Assembly: GCA_023230585.1 (NCBI GenBank)
Contig: JALNXB010000001.1
Location: 62,001 to 126,000, forward strand
DNA: 64,000 nt
Source of the DNA: a bacterium
GTDB taxonomy: Bacteria > Ratteibacteria > UBA8468 > B48-G9 > JAFGKM01
Direction: 5' to 3'
Part shown: in pieces, positions 9,065 to 17,872 of the stretch
Position numbering within the stretch: the stretch's first letter is position 1
How the letters are laid out: each line of letters opens with the position of its first letter
Notes under the pieces: generated by a model
What the model was told of the DNA's origin: nothing
The model's input: the letters and a program-made list of their open reading frames with translations, nothing else
Database searches by the model: none
Translations under genes and position numbers: made by a program

Positions 9065-9894
9065 TGAAAAAAAATATTTATGCGCCAATAAAATGTAATG
9101 TTATTGAAGTAGTGACTGAATCTCCTAACATTGTGACAGTTAAACTAAAACCCTTAGAAGAGTTTTCTTTTCTTGCAGGACAGTTTGCCTCTTTAACTGT
9201 TTTTGGAATTGGTGAAGCACCTTTTACTCCATCATCTTCTCCTTATGATAAAGACAAAATAGAGTTTACTGTAATGAAAACAGGAAGAGTGACAGACGCA
9301 ATACATAATCTGCAAGTAGGAGATATTGTCGGAGTGAGAGGTCCTTATGGTAAACCTTACCCATTAGATTTTTACCAAGGTAAAGAGATTCTTCTTGTTG
9401 GAGGCGGTGTTGGGTTGGCACCTTTAAGGGCTCTCTTTTTTGCGTTAATGGAGACGGTTGACAACTATAAGAAGATTATCTTTTGTTGTGGTGCGAAGAC
9501 TCCAGAGGACTATATTTATAAAGATAAAATTCTGGACGAGTGGCACAATTTTTGTGATAGGTTTCCTTTAAGTTTCAGGATAACGGTTGATAGGAAATGC
9601 CCTGGTTGGAAGTATGGTGAAGGGGTGGTAACAGAAACTCTTGATGGGTTGGCTCTTGATATTTCTAACTCTGTTGCGGTTGTTTGTGGACCTCCTATAA
9701 TGATGAAATTTACTACATTGAAACTTCTTGAGATAGGTTATACAGATGCTCAGATATATCTTTCTATGGAAAGGAAGATGTATTGTGGGGTAGGTCAATG
9801 TCGACATTGCCTTATTGGTGACCTTTTTGTGTGTAAAGATGGACCGGTGTTTACTTATGCTCAGTTGAAAGATAAACCTAATATATGGGTCTAA
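9064..9894 (+). CDS. Sulfhydrogenase gamma-like FAD/NAD(P)-binding subunit
   Basis: 276 residues. A ferredoxin-NADP-reductase-type diaphorase: an N-terminal FAD-binding barrel (FLAGQFASLTVFGIGEAPF, SSSPYD), a nucleotide-binding domain (LLVGGGVGLAPLRAL, VVCGPPIMMKF) and a C-terminal 2Fe-2S site (MYCGVGQCRHC with a fourth Cys in FVCKDGP). This is the gamma subunit of sulfhydrogenase-like enzymes and is also like anaerobic sulfite reductase subunit B. It would exchange electrons with NAD(P)H. The ATG at 9064 overlaps the beta-subunit stop (TGATG), so the two are made together. Confidence 0.88.
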   Translation: MKKNIYAPIKCNVIEVVTESPNIVTVKLKPLEEFSFLAGQFASLTVFGIGEAPFTPSSSPYDKDKIEFTVMKTGRVTDAIHNLQVGDIVGVRGPYGKPYPLDFYQGKEILLVGGGVGLAPLRALFFALMETVDNYKKIIFCCGAKTPEDYIYKDKILDEWHNFCDRFPLSFRITVDRKCPGWKYGEGVVTETLDGLALDISNSVAVVCGPPIMMKFTTLKLLEIGYTDAQIYLSMERKMYCGVGQCRHCLIGDLFVCKDGPVFTYAQLKDKPNIWV

Positions 9895-9899
9895 AAAGA

Positions 9900-10388
9900 A
9901 TGAAAAAACTTTATATAGATTATGATATATTGTTGCAAACAGAAGAGGTTTTCCAATGTAGTTATAAGTTACACCCTTATAACGATGGAATAACTACTTT
10001 AAGAGAAGAGATTGCTTTTATGTTTGCGTGCCGTAGATGTGAAGATTATCCTTGTGTTAACTCTTGCCCTAACGGTGCCTTAAAAAGAGAGGCAGGACTA
10101 ATTAAACGTTCAAATTTAGTATGTATAGCTTGTAAGACCTGTTCAATTGCTTGTCCTTTTGGGACTATATTGGTAGAATTACTCCCTTACCTTGTGGGTA
10201 GATGTGATGAGTGTATTGGGCGCCTTAAAAAAGACGAGGTGCCTTTATGTGTTGCCAGATGTGAAAGTGGAGCGATACAGTATCTAAAAGAAGATGATAT
10301 TACCGACAAAACTAACCTTTATAAGATGGGAGAAAAGATTATTGTAAGAGTATTTAACTGGCTTAATTTTTATGGAATTAAAAAATGA
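9900..10388 (+). CDS. Polyferredoxin electron-transfer subunit (HycB/HydN-like)
   Basis: 162 residues from the ATG at 9900 (an ATG at 9885 overlaps the gamma-subunit end). It has the layout of four-cluster ferredoxins of the DMSO-reductase/formate-hydrogenlyase type: CRRCEDYPCVNSCP, CIACKTCSIACPFG, CDECIGRL and later CVARCESGAI. It should wire the beta/gamma diaphorase pair, or free ferredoxin, to the NuoI/NuoB-like clusters of the hydrogenase. Its end overlaps the start of the NuoH-like gene by four bases. Confidence 0.85.
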   Translation: MKKLYIDYDILLQTEEVFQCSYKLHPYNDGITTLREEIAFMFACRRCEDYPCVNSCPNGALKREAGLIKRSNLVCIACKTCSIACPFGTILVELLPYLVGRCDECIGRLKKDEVPLCVARCESGAIQYLKEDDITDKTNLYKMGEKIIVRVFNWLNFYGIKK

Positions 10389-11314
10389 GTATAGGTAACT
10401 ATCTAATATTTATCATTAGAAGTTTCTTTCTTTTAAACGTATTAGGTCTGGTGGCTATGTGGATAGATAGAAAATTGACAGCGCGCCTACAATTTCGTGT
10501 GGGACCGCCGTGGTATCAGAATTTTGTAGATTTTTTTAAACTGGTAGGTAAGGAAGTACTAATTCCAGAGAAATCTAACGTTTTTATGTTTGTTTTTGCT
10601 CCACTGCTTGCTCTTCTCTCGGCATCAATGGCTGGAACGATAATGTTGTTTGCTATGAAGTTAGGCCTATCTTTTGCTGGGGATATAATTCTTATTGTAT
10701 ACCTGTTGACCATTCCTTCTTTCGCTATAATATTGGGCGGTAGCGCTTCTGGGAATGTTCTTGCAGCTGTTGGTATTAGTAGAGAAATAAAACTTCTTTT
10801 GGGGTATGAGTTACCTTTTGTTTGCGCTATTATTATCCCTGCCTTAAAGAGCGGCTCAACAACCTCTTTTTTTACAATTATCCAACACCAACAGACAAAC
10901 GGTATGTTTATAGGTTCTATCTCTGGTATTATAGGGTTTGTTATAGGGTTACTTTCTTTACAAGGTAAACTTGGGCTTGTGCCGTTCGACCTTGCAGAAG
11001 CTGAAGGTGAACTTGCAGCTGGTGCTTTTATGGAATATTCTGGGATTCTGTACGGTTTTTTTAAATTAACAAAAGCAGTTCTGTTTATATCAGGACCATT
11101 GTTTCTTGTATCTCTATATTTTGGAGGGGTATCTACCTCCTCGGTGGGTGGCACAATAACTGGTATTTTAAAGTACCTTTTAGTATTAGTTTTAATAACC
11201 CTTATTAGAAACACTAACCCAAGGTTAAGGATAGACCAAGCTTTAAAATTGTTTTGGGGTTGGCTAACTCTTTTAGGGTTGGTAGGTATACTTTTAGCAT
11301 TTATGGGGAGATAA
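10385..11314 (+). CDS. NuoH-like membrane anchor of the [NiFe] hydrogenase (MbhM/HycD/EchB type)
   Basis: 309 residues, hydrophobic throughout with about eight membrane helices. NuoH-family signatures are visible: WIDRKLTARLQFRVGPPW at the N-terminus (the ERKxxxRxQxRxGP motif), and PFDLAEAEGELAAGAFMEYSG with the charged residues of the quinone-site/E-channel region. In group 4 hydrogenases this subunit anchors the peripheral arm to the membrane and forms the start of the ion path. It is fused in translation to its neighbours by start/stop overlaps on both sides. Confidence 0.93.
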   Translation: MSIGNYLIFIIRSFFLLNVLGLVAMWIDRKLTARLQFRVGPPWYQNFVDFFKLVGKEVLIPEKSNVFMFVFAPLLALLSASMAGTIMLFAMKLGLSFAGDIILIVYLLTIPSFAIILGGSASGNVLAAVGISREIKLLLGYELPFVCAIIIPALKSGSTTSFFTIIQHQQTNGMFIGSISGIIGFVIGLLSLQGKLGLVPFDLAEAEGELAAGAFMEYSGILYGFFKLTKAVLFISGPLFLVSLYFGGVSTSSVGGTITGILKYLLVLVLITLIRNTNPRLRIDQALKLFWGWLTLLGLVGILLAFMGR

Positions 11315-11730
11315 TGAACTTAAAGTTAAAAGCATTAAAAAAATCTTTGTGGGTCTACCATTTATCGGGAGGTTCTTGTAATAACTGTGATATAGAGATA
11401 CTTGATTGTCTTACACCAAGGTTTGATATTGAACGTTTTGGTATGGTGCTTGTTGGTAGCCCAAGACACGCTGATGCTCTTTTATGTACAGGTATTGTAA
11501 ATAAAAAATGTGTAGAAAGGATAAAAGAGGTATACCATCAGACAGCTAAACCGTGTGTTGTTGTAGCGATAGGCGCCTGTGCTTGTTCAGGCGGAATTTT
11601 TAGGGACGGGTACCAGATGGGAGGACCGTTAAATCAAATTATACCGGTAGATATTTATATACCTGGCTGTCCACCTAAACCTGAAGCAATGATTGCTGGT
11701 ATAGTTAAACTTCTGGAGAAACTCAAATGA
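11314..11730 (+). CDS. [NiFe] hydrogenase small subunit, NuoB-like (MbhJ type)
   Basis: 138 residues. It carries the proximal 4Fe-4S cluster next to the NiFe site, with ligands in GGSCNNCDIE, IGACACSGG and PGCPPKPE. These are the NuoB/small-subunit motifs of group 4 hydrogenases. The ATG at 11314 shares one base with the stop of the NuoH-like gene; an earlier in-frame ATG at 11254 lies inside that gene. A four-base overlap leads to the NuoC-like gene. Confidence 0.93.
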   Translation: MNLKLKALKKSLWVYHLSGGSCNNCDIEILDCLTPRFDIERFGMVLVGSPRHADALLCTGIVNKKCVERIKEVYHQTAKPCVVVAIGACACSGGIFRDGYQMGGPLNQIIPVDIYIPGCPPKPEAMIAGIVKLLEKLK

Positions 11731-12173
11731 AGTTATTGAAAACCTTAAAAGCAACACTTAAAAATTATATAAAAGATGTAAAAGTTCATAATGAACGAAG
11801 AATATATATAACAATTGATAGTAAATTTCTTAAAGAGTGCGTTAATATTCTTTTTCGCCAACTTAATGGAAGGTATATTATTATTTCCGGAGTTGACAAT
11901 TTTGATTCTTTTGAATTGATATACCATTTTGGGTTTGACTTGTTTGGTGCAATAGTATCGTTACGGGTTTTTCTTGAACGTAACAATCCTGAAGTTGTAT
12001 CTCTTGTAGACACTATTCCGGGCGTTTTTTATATTGAAAGAGAGATTTGGGAACTTTTAGGGATAAATTTTGTAGGTCACCCTAACCTTAAACATTTCTT
12101 GTTAAGAGACGATTGGCCTAAAGAAGATTATCCTTTACGTAAAAACAGTAACAATATAACTGGTGACAAATAA
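11727..12173 (+). CDS. NuoC-like subunit of the [NiFe] hydrogenase (MbhK type)
   Basis: 148 residues, matching the 30-kDa NuoC family. The C-terminal signature is clear: EREIWELLGINFVGHPNL, followed by LLRDDW and DYPLRK. The N-terminal half is less conserved and basic. The subunit packs against the large subunit in the peripheral arm. It ends three bases before the large-subunit gene. Confidence 0.9.
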   Translation: MKLLKTLKATLKNYIKDVKVHNERRIYITIDSKFLKECVNILFRQLNGRYIIISGVDNFDSFELIYHFGFDLFGAIVSLRVFLERNNPEVVSLVDTIPGVFYIEREIWELLGINFVGHPNLKHFLLRDDWPKEDYPLRKNSNNITGDK

Positions 12174-12176
12174 ATA

Positions 12177-13376
12177 ATGAAAAACAAAAAGAAGAAAGTT
12201 GTTGTGCCAATAGGTCCTTACCACCCTCTACTTGAAGAACCAGAGTTTTTTGCTCTATATTGTGAAGGAGAAAAGGTTGTTGATGTGGAATGGCAAGCAG
12301 GTTACAACCATAGAGCAATAGAAAAGTTGTCTGAAGGTAAACATTGGGACCAGGTAACGTTTCTTGTGGAAAGGATATGTGGGATATGTTCTACCTCGCA
12401 CCCTTTTGCGTATTGTAACGCTGTGGAAGACCTGTTGGGTATATCTATACCAGACAAAGCCAAATATATTAGGTGCGTAATTGGAGAGATGGAGAGAATA
12501 CATAGCCACCTTTTATGGGTAGGGCTTGCTGGTCATTTTCTTGGGTATAACACAATTTTTATGTGGGCGTGGAAATATAGAGAATCTATTCTTGAGATGT
12601 TTGAGATAATAACAGGTAATAGAAACCATTATGCTATGTTTAAGATAGGTGGTGTTAGACGAAATATTGAAGATGAAGATATCCCTACTTTAAGAAAAGT
12701 GTTGACCAACCTTGCCGGGAAACTTAAGATGCTTACTAATGCGGTTCTTGATGACCCTGTTTTAGGTGTTCGTTTGAAAGGTGTGGGTGTTTTAACAGAA
12801 GAGCATATTAAAGATTTTGGTGCGATAGGTCCTGTTGCAAGGGCAAGCGGTGTTTCAGTAGATGTAAGAAAAGATGACCCGTACTCTGCATACCCTTTTT
12901 TAGATTGGAAGGTTATAAAGACACAAAACGGGGATGTTTTTGATAAAGCTGTAGTAAGATTGCTTGAATGTATGGAGTCGGTACAAATTATTGAGCAAGC
13001 ATTAAATTTTATTGAAGGCAACGATGGAGAAATACTAAATGAGGTTAGAGAAATACCTCCAGGCGAGGGGATAGGTCACCACGAAGCTCCTCGTGGCGAG
13101 TGTTTCCATTATGTAAAAAGCGATGGAGCCAACAGCCCAGTTAGACATAAAATACGGGCTCCCAGTTCTAACAATATACCTACCTTTAAAGCAAGTTGTA
13201 TAGGACAAATGATATCAGATGTTGCAATTATCCTTGCCGCTGTTGACCCGTGTTACTGTTGCACAGAAAGGGTTGCAGTATACGATATTGAAAAGAAGAA
13301 TAAGAAGAGGTACGATTTTTCTGATTTGGTTGAACTCTCAAGAAAAAGAACTGAAGAATTGAGAAGAGAGGTATAA
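12177..13376 (+). CDS. [NiFe] hydrogenase large (catalytic) subunit, group 4 / NuoD-like (MbhL type)
   Basis: 399 residues. Both pairs of NiFe ligands are present: C68 and C71 in ERICGICSTSHP, and C359 and C362 in DPCYCCTER. The enzyme is therefore a true hydrogenase, not a complex I relative that lost the metal. A 34-residue tail follows CTER and fits the peptide removed by a HycI-type protease after nickel insertion; such a protease domain is encoded at 22330-23448. The protein is closest in style to Mbh/Hyc/CooH-type energy-converting enzymes. It reduces protons or oxidises H2 on the cytoplasmic side of the membrane. Confidence 0.95.
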   Translation: MKNKKKKVVVPIGPYHPLLEEPEFFALYCEGEKVVDVEWQAGYNHRAIEKLSEGKHWDQVTFLVERICGICSTSHPFAYCNAVEDLLGISIPDKAKYIRCVIGEMERIHSHLLWVGLAGHFLGYNTIFMWAWKYRESILEMFEIITGNRNHYAMFKIGGVRRNIEDEDIPTLRKVLTNLAGKLKMLTNAVLDDPVLGVRLKGVGVLTEEHIKDFGAIGPVARASGVSVDVRKDDPYSAYPFLDWKVIKTQNGDVFDKAVVRLLECMESVQIIEQALNFIEGNDGEILNEVREIPPGEGIGHHEAPRGECFHYVKSDGANSPVRHKIRAPSSNNIPTFKASCIGQMISDVAIILAAVDPCYCCTERVAVYDIEKKNKKRYDFSDLVELSRKRTEELRREV

Positions 13377-13383
13377 AAAAGGA

Positions 13384-14001
13384 ATGAGAAAACCTAAACT
13401 AAGGGAACTTAAAGAAGCTATATCAAGTATTTTTTCAAAACCTTTTACAACAGAATTCCCTTTTAAAACTCATACTCCAGCAGAAAGGTTTAGAGGAAAA
13501 CCTGAATATAATCAAGATACCTGTGTAGGTTGTGGGGCTTGTTTTCAAGTCTGTCCTTCTAACGCTATTGAGATGATAGATACAGTTGTTGAAGGTAAAG
13601 GCAAACGTGTACTTGTTCAACATCCTAAGGATTGCCTGTTTTGTGGAGAATGCGAAAGAAACTGTATCACTGAAACAGGTATACAGCTTACTAAAGTTTT
13701 TGATGTATCTTACTTTGACGAGAAAAAAGTTCAAAGTAGTATAGAGCATAACCTTGTTGTTTGTAAGCATTGTAAAGAGGTTATAGGGGCAGAAAAACAT
13801 ATCCTCTGGACCTTAAGGAAACTTGGTAACCTTGCATATTCTCAACCTGTGATGATATCTGGATTGATGTCAGATTTGGAGCTAAAGGTTGAGGTAGAAG
13901 AGACCGTGGTAGCCCCTATACAGAGAACAGATATCCTTAAGGTTGTATGCCCTAAATGTAGGCGTCTTGCTTTTATAACAGATGAGAAGAGGGAGAGGTA
14001 G
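13384..14001 (+). CDS. NuoI-like two-cluster ferredoxin subunit (MbhN type) with extra Cys-rich tail
   Basis: 205 residues. Two 4Fe-4S motifs, CVGCGACFQVCPSNAI and CLFCGECERNCI, match the NuoI/HycF subunit that feeds electrons to the small subunit. The C-terminal third adds two CxxC pairs (CKHCKEV and CPKCRRLAF) that look like a zinc- or iron-binding knuckle, a known addition in CooX/HycF-like subunits. It has a GGA ribosome-binding site and sits between the large subunit and the first NuoL-like gene. Confidence 0.88.
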   Translation: MRKPKLRELKEAISSIFSKPFTTEFPFKTHTPAERFRGKPEYNQDTCVGCGACFQVCPSNAIEMIDTVVEGKGKRVLVQHPKDCLFCGECERNCITETGIQLTKVFDVSYFDEKKVQSSIEHNLVVCKHCKEVIGAEKHILWTLRKLGNLAYSQPVMISGLMSDLELKVEVEETVVAPIQRTDILKVVCPKCRRLAFITDEKRER

Positions 14002-14007
14002 TCATAA

Positions 14008-15429
14008 ATGTATATTGACCAAAAAATGTTGATGTCAGTTTTGCTGTTGCCTTTTGCTGGCGCACTTATAGTACTGCTGTTACCAGCAAGGAGATCCATT
14101 ATAACAGGTTTTTTCGTTCTTTTAACACAATTAGTTTGCTCTTTTCCTATTATTAACACTATGGTTGGGTGTGGTCCTGTACAAGTACAAGAGCGTTTTA
14201 GGGAAAACACAGTTGAGGTGAGTATTCTTAATGTCTTTTTTAGATGTACTTCATTAAGTTACATCTTTGCTTTGACTTCTATTTTTGTGGGAGTAGTTAT
14301 ATACCTCTTTTCTCTGGGTTATTTTAAGGAAGAGAAGGTTGAAGAACAAAAGAAATTTTCTTTCTGGGGGTTGCTCTTTATAGGGAGTATGATGGGGGTG
14401 ATATTTTCTGATAACCTTATCTCTCTATACCTTTTTTGGGAACTGGCAGGGTTATGTTCTTGGAAACTTATAGGTTTTTACAGAAAAGACGAGCACCTCT
14501 TAAAAGCAGATAAGGCCTTTCTTATTACTAGCGCTGGTGCCGGGTTGATGATGTTAAGTTTTGCGTGTATATATGCGCAGACGGGAACCTTAAGTTTATC
14601 TCAGTTATCTTGTCAGCAAGTATCTCCTTTGGTGTTTACTCTTTTTTTTATAGGGGTATTAACAAAGTCAGCCAGTTTCCCTTTTCATACGTGGTTACCC
14701 GACGCATCTGTTGCCCCTACTCCCGTAACGGCCTTTCTTCATGCTGCTGTCCTTGTGAAGATAGGTGTCTATGGGCTTTTTAAGATTTTTGTTAGAACAC
14801 TTTTGGTTTCAGGGTGGACATTATGGGCGGGGTGGCTGGCTCTCTTTAGTAGTATTGTTGCTGGTATTATTGCTTTAAGAGAAGAAGATATAAAGAAGAT
14901 ACTTGCTTTTTCTACTGTTAGCCAACTTGGTTTAATGATAGCCGGGCTGATGGTATTTAATATGACGGCAGCTGAGGGTGTGTTAATATTTTATTTTGCT
15001 CACGCTCTGGGTAAAGGAGGGCTTTTTCTTTGTGCCGGTGTTATTGAGAGGGTATTTGGTACAAAAAATATTAAAGAGATGGGTGGTTTAATAAAAGAGA
15101 TGCCAGCACTAACTTTTGCTTTTTTTATAGGGATGCTCTCTGTAATAGGGATACCACCTTTACCGGGTTTTTTTGGTAAATTAGAGATTATAATAGGAAT
15201 GGTTCAAAGTAAACAGATTATTTATGCTCTCTCTGCTATTCTTTCATCGGTTTTAACTCTTTTATATATGTTCAGGTTTTTCTTTTATGTGTTTATGGGG
15301 GAAAAAAGAGAGGTTTTGAGAGAAAATAGAGTTGGGTTTAAACCTATGCTTACTTCTGTCCTGTTACTTGCAATAGTTTCTCTTGTTTTGGTTATAATTA
15401 TGACAGGGCACTATTTTAAATTTCTTTAG
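14008..15429 (+). CDS. NuoL/MrpA-family antiporter-like membrane subunit (first of three)
   Basis: 473 residues with about 13-14 membrane helices. It has the proton-antiporter-like pattern of NuoL/M/N: LFWELAGLCSWKLIGF (Glu in helix 5), KSASFPFHTWLPDA with Lys and His, APTPVTAFLHAAVLVKIG, and a later conserved AHALGKG region. Such subunits carry the ion pathways in complex I, Mrp antiporters and membrane-bound hydrogenases. It belongs to the hydrogenase operon, 6 bases after the NuoI-like gene. Confidence 0.9.
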   Translation: MYIDQKMLMSVLLLPFAGALIVLLLPARRSIITGFFVLLTQLVCSFPIINTMVGCGPVQVQERFRENTVEVSILNVFFRCTSLSYIFALTSIFVGVVIYLFSLGYFKEEKVEEQKKFSFWGLLFIGSMMGVIFSDNLISLYLFWELAGLCSWKLIGFYRKDEHLLKADKAFLITSAGAGLMMLSFACIYAQTGTLSLSQLSCQQVSPLVFTLFFIGVLTKSASFPFHTWLPDASVAPTPVTAFLHAAVLVKIGVYGLFKIFVRTLLVSGWTLWAGWLALFSSIVAGIIALREEDIKKILAFSTVSQLGLMIAGLMVFNMTAAEGVLIFYFAHALGKGGLFLCAGVIERVFGTKNIKEMGGLIKEMPALTFAFFIGMLSVIGIPPLPGFFGKLEIIIGMVQSKQIIYALSAILSSVLTLLYMFRFFFYVFMGEKREVLRENRVGFKPMLTSVLLLAIVSLVLVIIMTGHYFKFL

Positions 15430-15504
15430 TTTTTATGTAATTATGTTATATCAAACGGATATGATTAGTTGTAGAGAATTATATATACCAATGGAGGGAA
15501 AAAG

Positions 15505-17340
15505 TTGAATCTTAATGTGTGGTTTCTACCTGTAATAATAAGTTTTGGAATATCTTTACTTCATCTTGTTTCTCCCAGGATGGGCAGAAAGTATAGAAGA
15601 TGGGTCTCGCTATTTGGAGGGTTCGCTATTCTTGTGAGTTGCTTATACTCTCTTTATATTAACAATGATTATCTTTACTCTTGGCAAAACTTTGGTCTTC
15701 TTTTTGGTATACTTATCTCAGCTATCTCTCTTTCAAGTATCTCTTTTTCTCAGTGGTACAATCCTGACGACGGTTACGCCTATGACTCCCTGCTCTTTCT
15801 ATTTATTGGTGCAATGAACGGGGTGGTCTTATCTCACTCTTTTATTGCCCTATTCGTATATTGGGAAATAATGACCATTGCAAGTTTCTTTCTTGTTCTT
15901 TTTAATGATACCATCGAAGCAAGGCAGGCATCAGTTAAATACATAATTATGACAGGAGCGGGGAGTATGATGCTTCTTTTTGGAATTATTGGTATCTTAG
16001 TTGGCACTACCATTATCGGTGACAATATTGTATGGGAACATATCTTTTTTGCTTCTATACTTATTGGCACAGGCATTAAAGCTGGCATTATTCCTTTACA
16101 TACTTGGCTTCCTGATGCCCATCCTGCAGCTCCAACACCTGTCTCCTCTATGTTATCAGGGATAATGATTAAGACAGGTGTTTATGCTTTTATAAAACTA
16201 TATTTTGGAATATTTAACCCTTCGTGGTCATTATCTTGGGATGTAATCCTAACTATAATAGGTGTTTTGACTCTTGTAGGCGGGGTGTTCCTTGCTCTTA
16301 TCCAGAGTGATATAAAAAGACTTCTTGCTTACCATAGTATCAGCCAGATAGGGTATATCTTTCTTGGTATATCTTGCGGTACAAGTATAGGTCTTGTTGG
16401 TGCTATCTACCACACAATTAACCACGCCATATTCAAAAGTTTACTCTTTCTTGGCGCAGGAGTCTTGATAAAAACAACAGGTTCTCGATACCTACAAGAT
16501 TACGGAGGGCTTGCTAAAAAATTACCCTTCACTTTTGCTGTTATGACTGTTGCTTCAATGTCTATATCAGGGATACCTCCGTTTAATGGTTTTATTTCAA
16601 AATGGATAATCTATCAAGCGCTCCTAACTAAAGGAAACAGTTTGTCTATTTTTGCTATGGTTGCTGCTCTATTGGGTAGCGTTTTAACACTTGCTTCTTT
16701 TATAAAAGTTTTGAACGATTCGTTTATGGGGGTAAGAGAGAAAGAACTAAAAGGAGAAAGATTGGAAAGTTCTCCCTTTATGAATATACCTATGTTTATT
16801 TTAGCACTGGGCTGTTTTATTTTTGGAGTTTTTCCAGGGTTGGTATTAGAGAGAATTGTTTTTCCCTCTATTGGAGAGTATGTGAACCTTAACATTTCGC
16901 ATATAAAATTGGTTGGTATGTATGGGTGGTTGGTCATAGTTTTATTTATATTTGTACTTGTGTTTACCAAGTTTTTTAAAAAAGTAAGGATAGTGAAAAA
17001 CTTTGTAGGTGGAGAACTTTTATCTTCTCAAGATACATCTTTTGATGGTACCCATTTTTATGGCACAATAAAAGATATTCCTTTAATTAAGATATTCTAT
17101 TTGGCAGAAGAGAGGGGTGCCCTTGATATTTACCAGAGAGCTCTACAATCTCTTCCCAAAACAGGTAGATTCTTTAAAGTTATAGGGGTTAGAATGGTAG
17201 ACAACGTGTACCATAGAGGAAACCATATCTTAAACAGGTGGGTATCTAAACTTAAAGTGATACAGAACGGGCTGCTTGCAAAGTATATTATATGGATTTT
17301 TGCAGGGATTATACTATTAATGGAGGTTATAAGAAGATGA
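15505..17340 (+). CDS. NuoL/MrpD-family antiporter-like membrane subunit with long C-terminal extension (second of three)
   Basis: 611 residues. The core has the same antiporter signatures (FVYWEIMTIASFFLV, IKAGIIPLHTWLPDAHPAAP, TPVSSMLSGIMIKTGVYAF). A C-terminal extension of about 130 residues carries a further helix and an amphipathic stretch (LDIYQRALQSLPKTG), like the long HL-helix tail of NuoL/HyfB-type subunits. The start is a TTG at 15505 with a strong GGAGGG ribosome-binding site 5 bases before it; no ATG fits. The stop overlaps the next ATG (ATGA). Confidence 0.9.
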   Translation: MNLNVWFLPVIISFGISLLHLVSPRMGRKYRRWVSLFGGFAILVSCLYSLYINNDYLYSWQNFGLLFGILISAISLSSISFSQWYNPDDGYAYDSLLFLFIGAMNGVVLSHSFIALFVYWEIMTIASFFLVLFNDTIEARQASVKYIIMTGAGSMMLLFGIIGILVGTTIIGDNIVWEHIFFASILIGTGIKAGIIPLHTWLPDAHPAAPTPVSSMLSGIMIKTGVYAFIKLYFGIFNPSWSLSWDVILTIIGVLTLVGGVFLALIQSDIKRLLAYHSISQIGYIFLGISCGTSIGLVGAIYHTINHAIFKSLLFLGAGVLIKTTGSRYLQDYGGLAKKLPFTFAVMTVASMSISGIPPFNGFISKWIIYQALLTKGNSLSIFAMVAALLGSVLTLASFIKVLNDSFMGVREKELKGERLESSPFMNIPMFILALGCFIFGVFPGLVLERIVFPSIGEYVNLNISHIKLVGMYGWLVIVLFIFVLVFTKFFKKVRIVKNFVGGELLSSQDTSFDGTHFYGTIKDIPLIKIFYLAEERGALDIYQRALQSLPKTGRFFKVIGVRMVDNVYHRGNHILNRWVSKLKVIQNGLLAKYIIWIFAGIILLMEVIRR

Positions 17341-17867
17341 TACTAAATATACCTCTCTTATCTTCTCTGTTGGTTCTTATGGCTGTTGGTTCTGTTATTG
17401 CAATATCAGCAAAAAGTCTTACCTCTTCTGTTGTGGCAATGGGTACAGCAGGCCTTATTCTGAGTATCCTCTTTCTTATTCTTGGAGCGCCTGATATTGC
17501 TATAGTACAGGTCTTTGTGGAGATTGTAGCGTTAATCGTTCTATTATCAATTATTTCACGAGAATCTTCTGCGGATATGTCTTCGTCGGGTATGTACGCA
17601 GGGTTTGTGCTACTTATTTTTAGTATATTTCTTTTTACTTTTATGCTTAACTCTAAACTGTTTTTAAGACCTTTTGGGGAACCGCTTATGACTATGGGCT
17701 CGGGGTACCTAAAATCTTCGGTAGAAACATTAAAAGGAGCGGATGTTGTCAACTCTATAGTACTTGATTTAAGAGGTTATGATACACTTGGTGAAGCTAC
17801 AATTATTTTTACTGCTATATTGGGGGTATTGGCGATGTTGCGGCTAAAAGGGAGGATTGATGGATAA
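17337..17867 (+). CDS. Fused MbhD/MbhE-like (DUF4040, MrpA C-terminal type) membrane subunit
   Basis: 176 residues and about five membrane helices. The N-terminal part (ILGAPDIAIVQVFVEIVALIVL) is the DUF4040/MbhD domain equivalent to the C-terminal portion of MrpA. The rest, ending LDLRGYDTLGEATIIFTAILGVLAML, matches the MbhE/MrpB-N region. In archaeal Mbh these are usually two genes, so this is a fused form. The last bases of the gene lie within the perfect 28-bp direct repeat (17845-17872) that bounds the downstream insertion; the stop TAA at 17865-17867 is intact. Confidence 0.85.
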   Translation: MILNIPLLSSLLVLMAVGSVIAISAKSLTSSVVAMGTAGLILSILFLILGAPDIAIVQVFVEIVALIVLLSIISRESSADMSSSGMYAGFVLLIFSIFLFTFMLNSKLFLRPFGEPLMTMGSGYLKSSVETLKGADVVNSIVLDLRGYDTLGEATIIFTAILGVLAMLRLKGRIDG

Positions 17868-17872
17868 AGGGA
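17845..17872 (+). repeat. Left copy of a perfect 28-bp direct repeat flanking the insertion
   Basis: The 28 bases at 17845-17872 are identical to 18631-18658, 786 bases away. The repeat contains the end of the MbhDE-like gene (stop TAA at 17865-17867), the GGGAGG ribosome-binding site and the ATG of the next subunit (here at 17860, a start that now leads into the insertion). The two genes must originally have overlapped at this point. Confidence 0.9.

Noticed and set aside
10516..11214. A 232-residue open frame on the minus strand opposite the NuoH-like gene
   Set aside because: It lies wholly opposite a well-supported gene with clear NuoH motifs and reads as a low-complexity mirror of membrane-helix codons.
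13435..13800. Minus-strand open frame opposite the NuoI-like gene
   Set aside because: It is opposite a gene with two clear 4Fe-4S motifs and has no recognisable content of its own.
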